A DNA stretch of 7,798 nucleotides from contig JAICSD010000207.1 in NCBI GenBank assembly GCA_025937075.1, positions 1 through 7,798 of the forward strand. The letters are read 5' to 3'. The notes below the pieces were generated by a model. The model was not told the DNA's origin. It made no database searches and saw only the letters and a list, made by a program, of their open reading frames with translations. Each line of letters opens with the position of its first letter. Within the stretch, counting starts at the first letter, position 1. The position numbers and the translations under genes were made by a program. This DNA is from Vicinamibacteria bacterium (GTDB lineage Bacteria; Acidobacteriota; Vicinamibacteria; Vicinamibacterales; 2-12-FULL-66-21). Below are positions 1 to 6,845 of this stretch, one piece after another.

Positions 1-2089
1 CGGCGCGCGCCCGCAGCTCGGACGCCTGTTCACGGCGAATGACGATGCTCCCGGGATCACCGAGGTTGTGGTGATCAGCGACAAGCTGTGGCACCGCCGC
101 TTCGGCGCGTCGCCGGCCGCGATCGGCCGCAAGCTTCGGATCGACGACGACTGGTACACCGTCGTCGGCGTGCTGCCGCCGGACTTCCGTCATCCAGGAC
201 GGTCTGTGCTCACGGACGTCGACATCTGGGCGCCGTGCAATTTCAGCGCGGCGCCGTTCCCCGTACCGCCGCCGCGCGGCGGCTACTTCATCACCGGAGC
301 GATCGCACGGCTGCGTCCCGAGGTCACGATCGACGAAGCGCGCCGGCGCCTCGACGCGTTCGGCGCCACGCTGCGAACGTCATTTCCGAACGACTATCCG
401 GCGCGCGCGGGCTGGAAACCGCGCCTCGTGCCGCTGCACGAGGATCTCGTGGGCCCGGTTCGGCCGGCGCTCCTGATGCTGTTCGGCGCGGTCGGCTTCG
501 TGCTGCTGATCGCGTGCGCGAACATCGCCAACCTGCTGCTCGCGCGGGCGTCCGGCCGGCAGCGTGAGCTCGCGGTTCGCCGTGCGCTCGGATCGTCGCG
601 CGGGCGGCTCGTGCGCCTCCTGTTCACGGAGAGCCTGCTGCTCGCCGCGTTCGGGGGTGTGGCAGGAGCCGCCGTGACCGTCTGGCTCCTCGAGGCGCTG
701 CTCGCGCTCGTTCCGCAGACGCTGCCGCGGCTGCAGGAAGTCGCGATCGATGAACGCGTCCTCGTGTTCAACGCTCTCGTCGCGCTGCTCACCGCTGTTC
801 TGTTCGGCACGATTCCGGCGCTTCAGTGCTCGAAGGTGGACGTCAACGACGGGCTGAAGGAGGGAGGACGCGGCTATGCCGGCGGACGCTCGGTTCTCAG
901 ATCCGCGCTCGTCGTCGCGGAGTTCGCACTCGCGCTCGTGCTCCTGGTTGGTGCCGCGCTGCTCATCCGAAGTCTCTGGCGGCTGCAGCACGTCGAGCTC
1001 GGGTTCGATCCGCGCGACGTCCTGACCGCGCGGCTGTGGCTGCCGCAGCCGAACGAGCCCTCGACGGGCAAGTACTTCACGCACAACGCGCGGATCGCGT
1101 TCTACGACGAAGTCCTGCGCCGCGCGCGCAGCCTGCCTGGCGTCAGCGGCGTCGCGGCCGCCGTCGCGCTGCCATTCGACGGCACCCGCAGCGGGGCGAC
1201 CGTCACGATTGAGGGGAGCGAGAACGACGCCGTTTCGCGGGTGCCTGCCGTGCAGACCAACGTCGCCTCGGCGGGATTCTTCGAGCTGCTGGGCATCCGC
1301 GTTCTGCGCGGGCGGACCTTCACGGAGCAGGACGATCAGCGGGCCCCGCTCGTCGTCGTCATCACCGACTCGATGGCGAAGCGATACTGGCCCGGCGAGG
1401 ACCCGATCGGCCATCGGCTCCACTTCGGCGGTGCACAGGCGAAAAATCCGTGGATGACCGTCGTCGGCGTCGTGAGCGATGTCCGCACGGAGCGAGTGGA
1501 AGAACCGGCGAGGCCCACGTTGTATCGCTCGCTGCGCCAGGTTTCAGGGCTCTCGTTGTCGCTCGTCCTGAAGACGTCGCGGAACCCGGCGGCGCTCGGC
1601 GCCGCGCTCGCGAAGCAGGTGCGCGCCGTGGATAGCGATCAGCCGACATACGGCGTCCGGCCGATGGTTTCTCTCGTCGAGACCGCCATGGCGTCGCGCC
1701 GCTTCACGACGCAGTTGCTCGCGGCATTCGCCACGCTCGCGCTCACGCTTGCCGCCGTCGGCATCTACGGCGTGATGGCGTTCGTGGTGGGGCAGCGCAC
1801 GCGCGAAATTGGAATCCGGATGGCGCTCGGCGCACGACCCGAGTCGGTGGTAGGCCTCGTGCTGCAGCAGGCGCTGCTGCTCGCCGCGGCAGGCGTCCTG
1901 TGCGGCGGGCTCGCGGCGCTGCTCGTCAGCCGGCTGCTGACGAAGATGCTGTTCGAGATCCGGCCGTCCGATCCAATGACCTACACGATCATTGCTGCGC
2001 TGCTCGCGGTCACGGCAATCGTTGCGGCATGGGTTCCGGCGATGCGGGCGGCATCGATGGATCCCAATGTCGCATTGAGGGCGGAGTGA
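1..2089 (+). CDS. ADOP-type MacB/FtsX permease, 5' end outside the window
   Basis: This is an ABC-transporter permease of the MacB/FtsX type, acting in the inner membrane. The reading frame is open from base 2, and the residues before the first possible start (GARPQLGRLFTANDD) match the usual MacB periplasmic core, so the gene begins upstream of the window and the GTG at 68 is internal. About 695 codons are visible. In order: periplasmic core; a first FtsX unit at about 470-850 with a membrane helix and the motif RQRELAVRRALG; a linker helix at about 900-970; a second periplasmic core; and a second FtsX unit at about 1700-2086 with RTREIGIRMALG and three further helices. This duplicated architecture without a fused ATPase is the ADOP type. 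No ATPase gene is seen nearby, which fits 'orphan', although upstream is unseen. The substrate cannot be told. The gene converges on the minus-strand cluster, with 41 bases between the stop codons. Confidence 0.93.
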   Translation, partial: GARPQLGRLFTANDDAPGITEVVVISDKLWHRRFGASPAAIGRKLRIDDDWYTVVGVLPPDFRHPGRSVLTDVDIWAPCNFSAAPFPVPPPRGGYFITGAIARLRPEVTIDEARRRLDAFGATLRTSFPNDYPARAGWKPRLVPLHEDLVGPVRPALLMLFGAVGFVLLIACANIANLLLARASGRQRELAVRRALGSSRGRLVRLLFTESLLLAAFGGVAGAAVTVWLLEALLALVPQTLPRLQEVAIDERVLVFNALVALLTAVLFGTIPALQCSKVDVNDGLKEGGRGYAGGRSVLRSALVVAEFALALVLLVGAALLIRSLWRLQHVELGFDPRDVLTARLWLPQPNEPSTGKYFTHNARIAFYDEVLRRARSLPGVSGVAAAVALPFDGTRSGATVTIEGSENDAVSRVPAVQTNVASAGFFELLGIRVLRGRTFTEQDDQRAPLVVVITDSMAKRYWPGEDPIGHRLHFGGAQAKNPWMTVVGVVSDVRTERVEEPARPTLYRSLRQVSGLSLSLVLKTSRNPAALGAALAKQVRAVDSDQPTYGVRPMVSLVETAMASRRFTTQLLAAFATLALTLAAVGIYGVMAFVVGQRTREIGIRMALGARPESVVGLVLQQALLLAAAGVLCGGLAALLVSRLLTKMLFEIRPSDPMTYTIIAALLAVTAIVAAWVPAMRAASMDPNVALRAE

Positions 2090-2130
2090 GTCGCCGGTCG
2101 CACCGCATCCACAGTCACGTGGCGCCGTTG

Positions 2131-3066
2131 TTAGTTCTTTGCGGGCGCGCCGGCCTTCCGGATTCTGATCGATCCTCCGAATGATTCGATGTTGACGTCC
2201 GCGGCTCCGCTGCCGAGCGTCATCTGGACACGCCGCCCTCTGCGCATCTGCTCGCGCGAGGCACCGTTCAAGGGCAGGTCACTGCGGAACTCGCCGTTGT
2301 ACGTTCGCACCGTGAAGGTCGCGCTTGCGCTCTCCGGCACGCCCAGCGAGATGTCGCCGTTGTGCGTGTTGAACTGGTAGTGTCCCGATCCCTCGAGCGA
2401 GCCGTCGTAGGTGATGTCCCCGTTGACGGTGGAGGCATCCACGCTTTGCGCGGCGCAGCGCGTCATCGTGATCGCGCCATTCGTCGATTCAGCCGTGATG
2501 TCACCGCTGCTGTCGCTAATCCTGATGCCCTCGTTCACTGACTGCGCGGCAATCCGGCCGCGCGATCCTTCGACGACGATTTCCCCCTGGATCGATTTCG
2601 CCGTCACGAACCCCGCTCCCCCCTTGACGACGATGTCGCCCCGGACGCTCTCGGCGGAGACCTCGGCCTGCGCGCCTTCGATCGTCGCGAAGTTGTAGGT
2701 GCCTTCGATACGAACAGGCATCCACGCGGGCGCCGTGATGTCGTAGTCCACGGATCCCGCCGGTCCCATCGCGCCGTTCGCGCTGATGACGACGCCCGAC
2801 GCGGTCTGCCGAATGTTCACCTTGGTGCGCGTCTGATGACGCGCGGTCACGTGCAGGCTGTCTCGGTCCCATGTATGGATGACGACTTCGCCGGCGAAGT
2901 TGTCGACGGTGAGGCGCGCCCCTTTCTGGACGGCAACCGTTTCATCCGTCTGCGGCGCACCAGGGGCGCGGGTTTCCTGACTGAGCGGGATGGCGGGCGT
3001 GAGGGGTCCGCCCCACAGGTTCAAGGGCTGCAGGAGTGTCAACGCCAGCGATGCGGTCAGGATCAT
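2131..3066 (-). CDS. DUF4097-family exported beta-strand repeat protein
   Basis: A 311-residue protein of the DUF4097 family (putative beta-helix or adhesin-like proteins of unknown biochemical role). A hydrophobic N-terminus (about residues 2-18) suggests export, although it lacks the usual basic residue before the hydrophobic stretch. From about residue 140 to the end it shows repeats of roughly 18-21 residues built around a Gly-[Asp/Glu]-Ile turn: RGDIVV (142), QGEIVV (160), SGDITA (187), NGAITM (196), NGDITY (215), NGDISL (236), NGEF (257), GGSIRI (297). These predict a right-handed stack of short strands. The ATG at 3066 follows a purine-rich stretch (AGAGAAGAG). It lies 21 bases after the anti-sigma stop, and that stop is in the same frame, so no earlier start is possible. 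Its place after a sigma/anti-sigma pair suggests an envelope-stress effector or accessory sensor. That role is inferred. Confidence 0.9.
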   Translation of the reverse strand: MILTASLALTLLQPLNLWGGPLTPAIPLSQETRAPGAPQTDETVAVQKGARLTVDNFAGEVVIHTWDRDSLHVTARHQTRTKVNIRQTASGVVISANGAMGPAGSVDYDITAPAWMPVRIEGTYNFATIEGAQAEVSAESVRGDIVVKGGAGFVTAKSIQGEIVVEGSRGRIAAQSVNEGIRISDSSGDITAESTNGAITMTRCAAQSVDASTVNGDITYDGSLEGSGHYQFNTHNGDISLGVPESASATFTVRTYNGEFRSDLPLNGASREQMRRGRRVQMTLGSGAADVNIESFGGSIRIRKAGAPAKN

Positions 3067-3087
3067 CGACGCTCTTCTCTCTCGCGG

Positions 3088-3741
3088 TCAGCTTCGCGGT
3101 CCCACGAGGGCGCTCGCGCGCCGCAGCAGCGCCAGCTTGCGCTGTTCGAATTCCGCGAGGTGGCTGTTCAAATACGCGTTCGCCGGATCGGCTGCCAGCG
3201 CGCGCCTCGATTGCTCGATGGCCTGGTCGATCGACGCCAGGTTGGCTTCGATGATTCGGATCGTCTGCGGATCGAGCTGCGAGCGGCCCGCGCCGAGTGT
3301 GCGCTCGAGATCCGCGATCGCCTCGTCGTACTGCGGATTGCTGAACGCGACGGGAAGCACGCCGTGCGCGTCGACGGCCGGCAGCGACGTCGTGCGTCCG
3401 CCATACTGCGACAGCCACACCGCGCCGCCCGACAGCACCATCAGGGCCAGTGCGGCGGCCGCGAGCTGCGGAACGGTGAACGACACCCGTTGCGATGCCC
3501 ACTCGCCGAAGCGCGCGAACAGCCCGCGGCGCGCGATGCGCGCCTCAATCGCCGGCCACAGATTCGTGCGCGGCGGCGTCGACGGAAGCGTCTGCGCGCG
3601 TGCGACGACCGCTCGCAGCTCCCGGAGCGCCGCGGTGCACTCGGCGCATGTCTCCAGATGCGCGGCCGCCTGCGCTCGCTCGGCCGGCCCGAGCTCGTCG
3701 TCCAGATATTCCGAAAGCCGATCGATCCACTGGTCTGCCAT
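3088..3741 (-). CDS. Anti-sigma factor, zinc-finger (zf-HC2) transmembrane protein
   Basis: A 217-residue single-pass membrane protein that probably holds the adjacent ECF sigma factor inactive. The N-terminal cytoplasmic part carries a zf-HC2 anti-sigma signature: LSEYLDDELG at residues 9-18, then H28-x3-C32-x2-C35. The first Cys/His ligand seen in many members near the N-terminus is absent, so zinc binding may be three-ligand or non-canonical. One membrane helix spans about residues 89-110. The remainder (about 111-217) should be outside the cytoplasm. It contains a predicted helical region, about residues 136-210, with the TPR-like phrase IEQSRRALAADPANAYLNSH, and this could be the sensing part. 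The ATG is 6 bases beyond the sigma stop codon, with AGGA overlapping that stop, indicating translational coupling. The order sigma then anti-sigma is the usual one. Confidence 0.9.
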   Translation of the reverse strand: MADQWIDRLSEYLDDELGPAERAQAAAHLETCAECTAALRELRAVVARAQTLPSTPPRTNLWPAIEARIARRGLFARFGEWASQRVSFTVPQLAAAALALMVLSGGAVWLSQYGGRTTSLPAVDAHGVLPVAFSNPQYDEAIADLERTLGAGRSQLDPQTIRIIEANLASIDQAIEQSRRALAADPANAYLNSHLAEFEQRKLALLRRASALVGPRS

Positions 3742-3747
3742 GGCGTC

Positions 3748-4305
3748 CTACTTCAAATGCTGCCGCAGCATCATGCGGGCGCGGTGGAGCTGCGCCTTCG
3801 ATGTGCCGGGCGAGATGCCGAGCAACGAGCCGATCTCGTGGTGCTTGTAGCCCTCCACGTCGTGCAGCACGAAGATCTCACGCGCGCCATCGGGAAGCTT
3901 CTCGAGCGCCGCCTCGAAGTCCATCGGAAGATCTCTCGAGGCGTTCGGCCCGGACAGCGTCTCGAAGATCGCTTCACCGTCGTGCAGGCGCTGGCGGCGC
4001 GCCGTTTCCGACCGGAAGCGTTCGATCACGACGTTGACGGCAAGACGATGCAGCCACGTCGTGAACGAGCTTTCCCCGCGAAACGATCCGAGCTTCTGCC
4101 ACACGCGCACGAACACATCCTGCGTCAGCTCGTCGGTGTCGCGCCCGCCGGCCATCCGGCGGACGAGGCTGTGTACGCGCGCCAGATGCGTGCGATACAA
4201 CTCCTCGAACGCGCGCACGTCCCCCTTGGCCGCGCGGGCCACGATGGAGAGCGGTTCAGCGGCCGGGACGGCGTCCAGGTCGGCGTGCAGCGAGAATGCC
4301 TCCAA
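3748..4305 (-). CDS. ECF-type RNA polymerase sigma factor (sigma-70 family)
   Basis: A 185-residue extracytoplasmic-function sigma factor with only regions 2 and 4, the usual ECF length. Region 2 covers about residues 33-99, including DELTQDVFVRVWQ (58-70) and the promoter-melting region SSFTTWLHRLAVN (79-91). Region 4 covers about 132-183, with LPDGAREIFVLHDVEGYKH (137-155) followed by the helix-turn-helix EIGSLLGISPGTSKAQLHRA. The start is a TTG at 4305. A TAA lies in frame four codons upstream, and AAGGA sits 6 bases before the TTG, so this start is well supported despite the rare codon. The only nearby ATG (4312) is in another frame. It is followed directly by its likely anti-sigma factor. 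The exact ECF group and target promoters cannot be read here. Autoregulation is common in such pairs, but I see no clear ECF-type promoter immediately upstream. Confidence 0.95.
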   Translation of the reverse strand: MEAFSLHADLDAVPAAEPLSIVARAAKGDVRAFEELYRTHLARVHSLVRRMAGGRDTDELTQDVFVRVWQKLGSFRGESSFTTWLHRLAVNVVIERFRSETARRQRLHDGEAIFETLSGPNASRDLPMDFEAALEKLPDGAREIFVLHDVEGYKHHEIGSLLGISPGTSKAQLHRARMMLRQHLK

Positions 4306-4339
4306 GCCCCATCCTTACACGGGCTTGGACGGATTGGGG
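4306..4339 (-). promoter_or_regulatory. Hairpin overlapping the sigma factor ribosome binding site
   Basis: In the 53-base gap between the M23 peptidase and the sigma gene, the minus strand reads CCCCAATCC, 16 bases, then GGATGGGG. This forms an eight-pair stem with one bulged A (plus-strand arms 4307-4314 and 4331-4339). The 3' arm contains part of AAGGA (4312-4316), the ribosome binding site for the TTG start at 4305. When formed, the stem would cover that site. There is no T-run after it, so it does not look like an intrinsic terminator. A role in limiting sigma factor translation, or in separating expression of the two gene triplets, is inference. Confidence 0.4.
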
Positions 4340-4358
4340 AGCTCGAAAGGTTGGAATG

Positions 4359-5042
4359 TCAGCGCAGGATGTCGTACGGGTCGAGCGGGGTGCCTTCCCA
4401 CCAGTGCTTTTCCGGTGTCAGCCGGAAGATCGCGAAGTGCAGGTGCGGCGTGTCTTTGGGCGCATTCCCCGAGGTCCCTACATACCCGATGGTCTGGCCT
4501 TTCGACACGCGATCGCCTTCCTTCAGGCCCTGCGCATAACGGTCGAGGTGCGCGTAGTAATAGCAGTATTCCTGCGACAGGTCGAACTGGTAAATAGTGT
4601 TGCCGCCGGCTTTGCTGAGGAAGAGGCGCGCGATTGTCCCGTCCTCGACAGCAACGACAGCCGTGCCACGAGGCGCGAGAATGTCGATCGCTTCGTGCTG
4701 CCTCGTGCCATCGCGGGTGTCATGGAACGAATCGACGAGTTGATCGGCTTTCACCCCCTCCACGGGTATCTGGAGGTCCCGCTCGCCCAGCGCGCGCGCA
4801 CTGTCCGTCGTTGACGCCGTCCCGCGACCCGTCGTCGACGCCGGTGCCTCCACCAGAGCGCTCCCCGCATCGTCCAGCGCACCGGCTGGCAGCGGTTTGA
4901 CGCTGCGCGCGAGCGCATCGCGATGAACCGCGGCGACGTTGCCCAGCGATGCGACGACGAATGCGCCGAGGATGAAGCCGAGCAGTCCCGCCGCAACCAG
5001 ATATTTCACGTCTGGACGAAGGACGGGTGCCCGCAGGTTCAT
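4359..5042 (-). CDS. Membrane-anchored M23 (LytM/lysostaphin-type) metallopeptidase
   Basis: A 227-residue protein that should cleave peptide crosslinks in peptidoglycan, or act as an activator of such cleavage, in the periplasm. An N-terminal signal anchor lies at about residues 14-38, after a short basic segment. A low-complexity Ala/Thr/Ser linker (about 45-85) follows. The M23 domain covers about 88-215 with intact zinc ligands: H116-x3-D120 (HEAID) and the HxH motif HLH at 200-202, plus the conserved H165 in YYYAHLD. The segments GTAVVAVEDGTI and KEGDRVSKGQTIGYVGTSGNA are typical for the family. All catalytic residues are present, so this is not a degenerate (EnvC/NlpD-type) version on this evidence. 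The ATG overlaps the stop of the L,D-transpeptidase gene by the ATGA arrangement, so the two are translationally coupled. The usual coiled-coil N-terminal region of EnvC-like proteins is absent. Confidence 0.94.
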   Translation of the reverse strand: MNLRAPVLRPDVKYLVAAGLLGFILGAFVVASLGNVAAVHRDALARSVKPLPAGALDDAGSALVEAPASTTGRGTASTTDSARALGERDLQIPVEGVKADQLVDSFHDTRDGTRQHEAIDILAPRGTAVVAVEDGTIARLFLSKAGGNTIYQFDLSQEYCYYYAHLDRYAQGLKEGDRVSKGQTIGYVGTSGNAPKDTPHLHFAIFRLTPEKHWWEGTPLDPYDILR

Positions 5043-5950
5043 GGCACGAATCGCACAGGTGTTCCAGGATGGACGAGCGATGCCAGCTTCACCGCGTCCC
5101 AGTTCGTCAGGCGCACGCAGCCGTGCGATGCCGTCTTGCCGACCTCAGAAGGCTCGGGCGTGCCGTGCAGGCCGTAGTGCGGACGGTTGATGTCGATCCA
5201 CACGACGCCGACGGGATTGTTGGGCCCCGGTGGAAGCGTTGCCTTCGCGTGCGACGGATCGGCATCCCAGAAGAGCGCCGGGTTGTAGTGAAACCTGGGA
5301 TTGCGCTGAACGCCGGTGACCTTCCACTCGCCGAGCGGCAGCGGATCGTGATCGCTGCCCGTGGTGATCGGCGCGAAGAACAGGACGCGCCCGGTGCCAT
5401 CCGTCAGCGTCAGCGAGGAATTCGCGCGGCTGACGGTGACCGTGATGTCAGCTGGTTCTTCCGCGTTTCCGCGGGACTCGCGGGGCGGCGCGACCGGCTG
5501 CGGCACGTCGAGCACGTTGGGCACGTCGATCTGCTCTCCCGCCGCAAAGGTCGCCTCCGGATTCAGATGCTTCAGGAGTGAAGGACTCGCATGAAACCGT
5601 TCCGCGAGCGTTTCGATGATGTTCCTGTAGCCCAGCGCATCGAGATTCGCCTGCTGCACCATGTCGTCCGGGATGTCGGGCGTGAACGGACCGGCGGCGT
5701 CCTCTTGCGTGATGGTGTAGCGCACCAGCGGCTGCACTGACGCCGTATCCATGTGGCCGCCGCTGCGCGTGAAAGCATCCAGTGCCCGTTTCGTGTTGCT
5801 TCCCATAGATCCATCGATCTCTCCCGGCGAGAAGCCGCCGCGATCGAGCGCGACCTGCGTTCGCAGCGCCTGTTCTGCAGGGGGGGCGAGGACGGGCGCA
5901 GGCTGTTGTGCGAGCGTTCCCGCGACGAGGAGAAGCCAAAGCGAGATCAT
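5039..5950 (-). CDS. L,D-transpeptidase (YkuD domain) with peptidoglycan-binding-like N-terminus
   Basis: A 303-residue exported enzyme expected to make 3-3 peptidoglycan crosslinks or attach proteins to the wall. Signal peptide: about residues 1-15, hydrophobic but without a basic residue near the start. Residues about 25-65 resemble a peptidoglycan-binding domain (VALDRGGFSPGEIDGSMG, then NTKRALDAF). Residues about 103-147 look LysM-like (LAERFHASPSLLKHLNP, then GEQIDVPN). The YkuD catalytic domain spans about 168-303, with H262 in GLHGT and the signature S275-H276-G277-C278-V279-R280. Cys278 is the expected nucleophile. The ATG at 5950 is the first possible start, because an in-frame TGA lies four codons upstream. 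It overlaps the stop of the phosphoesterase gene (ATGA), and its own stop overlaps the M23 start likewise. It pairs a crosslink-making enzyme with a crosslink-cutting one in one transcript. Confidence 0.95.
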   Translation of the reverse strand: MISLWLLLVAGTLAQQPAPVLAPPAEQALRTQVALDRGGFSPGEIDGSMGSNTKRALDAFTRSGGHMDTASVQPLVRYTITQEDAAGPFTPDIPDDMVQQANLDALGYRNIIETLAERFHASPSLLKHLNPEATFAAGEQIDVPNVLDVPQPVAPPRESRGNAEEPADITVTVSRANSSLTLTDGTGRVLFFAPITTGSDHDPLPLGEWKVTGVQRNPRFHYNPALFWDADPSHAKATLPPGPNNPVGVVWIDINRPHYGLHGTPEPSEVGKTASHGCVRLTNWDAVKLASLVHPGTPVRFVP

Positions 5951-6747
5951 GAGTGAACTTCAGTTCGGCGATCGCCGCCGCTCCGGCGCTCGGATCCGGA
6001 CGGAGCGTGCCCCAGCTCGAGCAGCGCGAAGGGGCGATCGGGAAAGGATTCGCGCATGAGCGACAGCGACACATTGAAGACGGGCACGTTCGTGCGCGTG
6101 CGCCCCTCGCGCTGGCCGTGGTGCGCGTGTCCGTGGAACACGGCGCTCACGGGAAACCGTGTAATCGGATCCTCCAGACGGCTGCATCCGAGGAAGGGGT
6201 AGATGTCGCACGGTTCGCCTTCGACCGTGCCTTGAATGGGCGAGTAGTGCAGCACCACGACGACGTGATCGTTTCTGAGGCGCGCGAGCGCCGATTCGAG
6301 CTTGAGGGCCTCGTCGACCGCCTCGCGGACGAAATTCTTGATGATCGTCTCCCCCCAGGGACCGAGCGCGCGGCGGCCGAATCCTCCCGCGAACCCCTTC
6401 ACGCCCGCGAACCCGATGCCGTGAATCTCGGTCGTGTCGCCGTCGAGCATGGTGACGCCTGCATCCTCGAGGATGTGGCAGATCTCCTGCTGCTGGTTCG
6501 ATTCGTAATCGTGATTTCCCAGCACGCCGACAGCAGGGATTTTCAGGAAGCCCGTCATCTCGCGCACGAGCGTGCGCGCTTCGTCGGCGAGACCGTAGTC
6601 CGTCAGATCGCCGCAGAGCACGAGCACGTCAGCCGTCTCCGAGATCTGGCTGAAAAGGCGCTGCAGCACCCCGGTTGGAGACGTGCGCCCGAAGTGCAGG
6701 TCTCCGAGCGCGGCGACGCGGACGACGTCCTTGGGCGGCACGACCAT
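5947..6747 (-). CDS. Calcineurin-like metallophosphoesterase
   Basis: A predicted cytoplasmic phosphoesterase with a two-metal active site. All family motifs are intact, numbered from the ATG at 6747 (266 residues): GDLHFG with D16 and H18, GDLTDYG with D47, GNHDYE with N78 and H79, LHYSP with H167, and GHAHHG with H207 and H209. No signal peptide or membrane segment is seen. The frame stays open upstream to an ATG at 6792, which would add 15 residues (MPTSSVSTVCPLLVL). I prefer 6747 because the motif-bearing fold starts directly after it and the extension is encoded within the intergenic repeat. Neither start has a convincing ribosome binding site. The C-terminus is a charged tail (SERRSGGDRRTEVHS). 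The substrate is unknown; a nucleotide or phospholipid headgroup is possible. It is the first gene of the ATGA-linked trio with the L,D-transpeptidase and M23 peptidase. Confidence 0.9.
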   Translation of the reverse strand: MVVPPKDVVRVAALGDLHFGRTSPTGVLQRLFSQISETADVLVLCGDLTDYGLADEARTLVREMTGFLKIPAVGVLGNHDYESNQQQEICHILEDAGVTMLDGDTTEIHGIGFAGVKGFAGGFGRRALGPWGETIIKNFVREAVDEALKLESALARLRNDHVVVVLHYSPIQGTVEGEPCDIYPFLGCSRLEDPITRFPVSAVFHGHAHHGQREGRTRTNVPVFNVSLSLMRESFPDRPFALLELGHAPSGSERRSGGDRRTEVHS

Positions 6748-6760
6748 AAGGACGAGCAAA

Positions 6761-6845
6761 GGGCATACCGTTGAAACGGAGGAGGTTGGCATGCCCGCCG
6801 AAGCCGACGAAGCTGCGGAGGCGTGGTTGGTGGTTCGAATCTACC
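6761..6845. repeat. Palindromic intergenic element with tRNA T-arm-like hairpin
   Basis: The spacer between the 81-residue gene and the phosphoesterase gene contains several nested inverted repeats. GGGCAT (6761-6766) faces ATGCCC (6791-6796). CCGT/ACGG (6768-6779) forms a tight hairpin inside them. CCCGCC (6794-6799) pairs with GGCGTGG (6820-6826) with one bulged T, enclosing a shorter AGC/GCT stem. On the plus strand, GGTGG-TTCGAAT-CTACC (6829-6845) has the exact shape of a tRNA T-arm: a five-pair stem including one G-T pair and a seven-base TTCGAAT loop. No acceptor or anticodon arm of a full tRNA can be matched, so this is not an intact tRNA gene. The T-arm part overlaps the stop codon of the neighbouring gene at 6841. 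It looks like a dispersed repeat, but copy number cannot be judged from one window. Confidence 0.5.

Noticed and set aside
380..1423. A 347-codon open frame on the minus strand opposite the permease gene
   Set aside because: Low-complexity Arg/Glu/Gln-rich translation with no motif, fully antisense to a clear permease.
2090..2130. Possible terminator between the convergent permease and DUF4097 genes
   Set aside because: Only a four-pair CGGT/ACCG hairpin (2095-2105) and a weak CCAC/GTGG pair are present, with no T-run on either strand. Not enough to call.
2836..4539. A 567-codon open frame on the plus strand opposite the DUF4097, anti-sigma and sigma genes
   Set aside because: It is Arg/Ala-rich, has no recognisable domain, and lies antisense to three well-identified genes. 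It is a by-product of high GC content.
5953..6774. A 273-codon plus-strand frame opposite the phosphoesterase gene
   Set aside because: The minus strand has all metallophosphoesterase motifs in order. The plus frame shows none and is a shadow.
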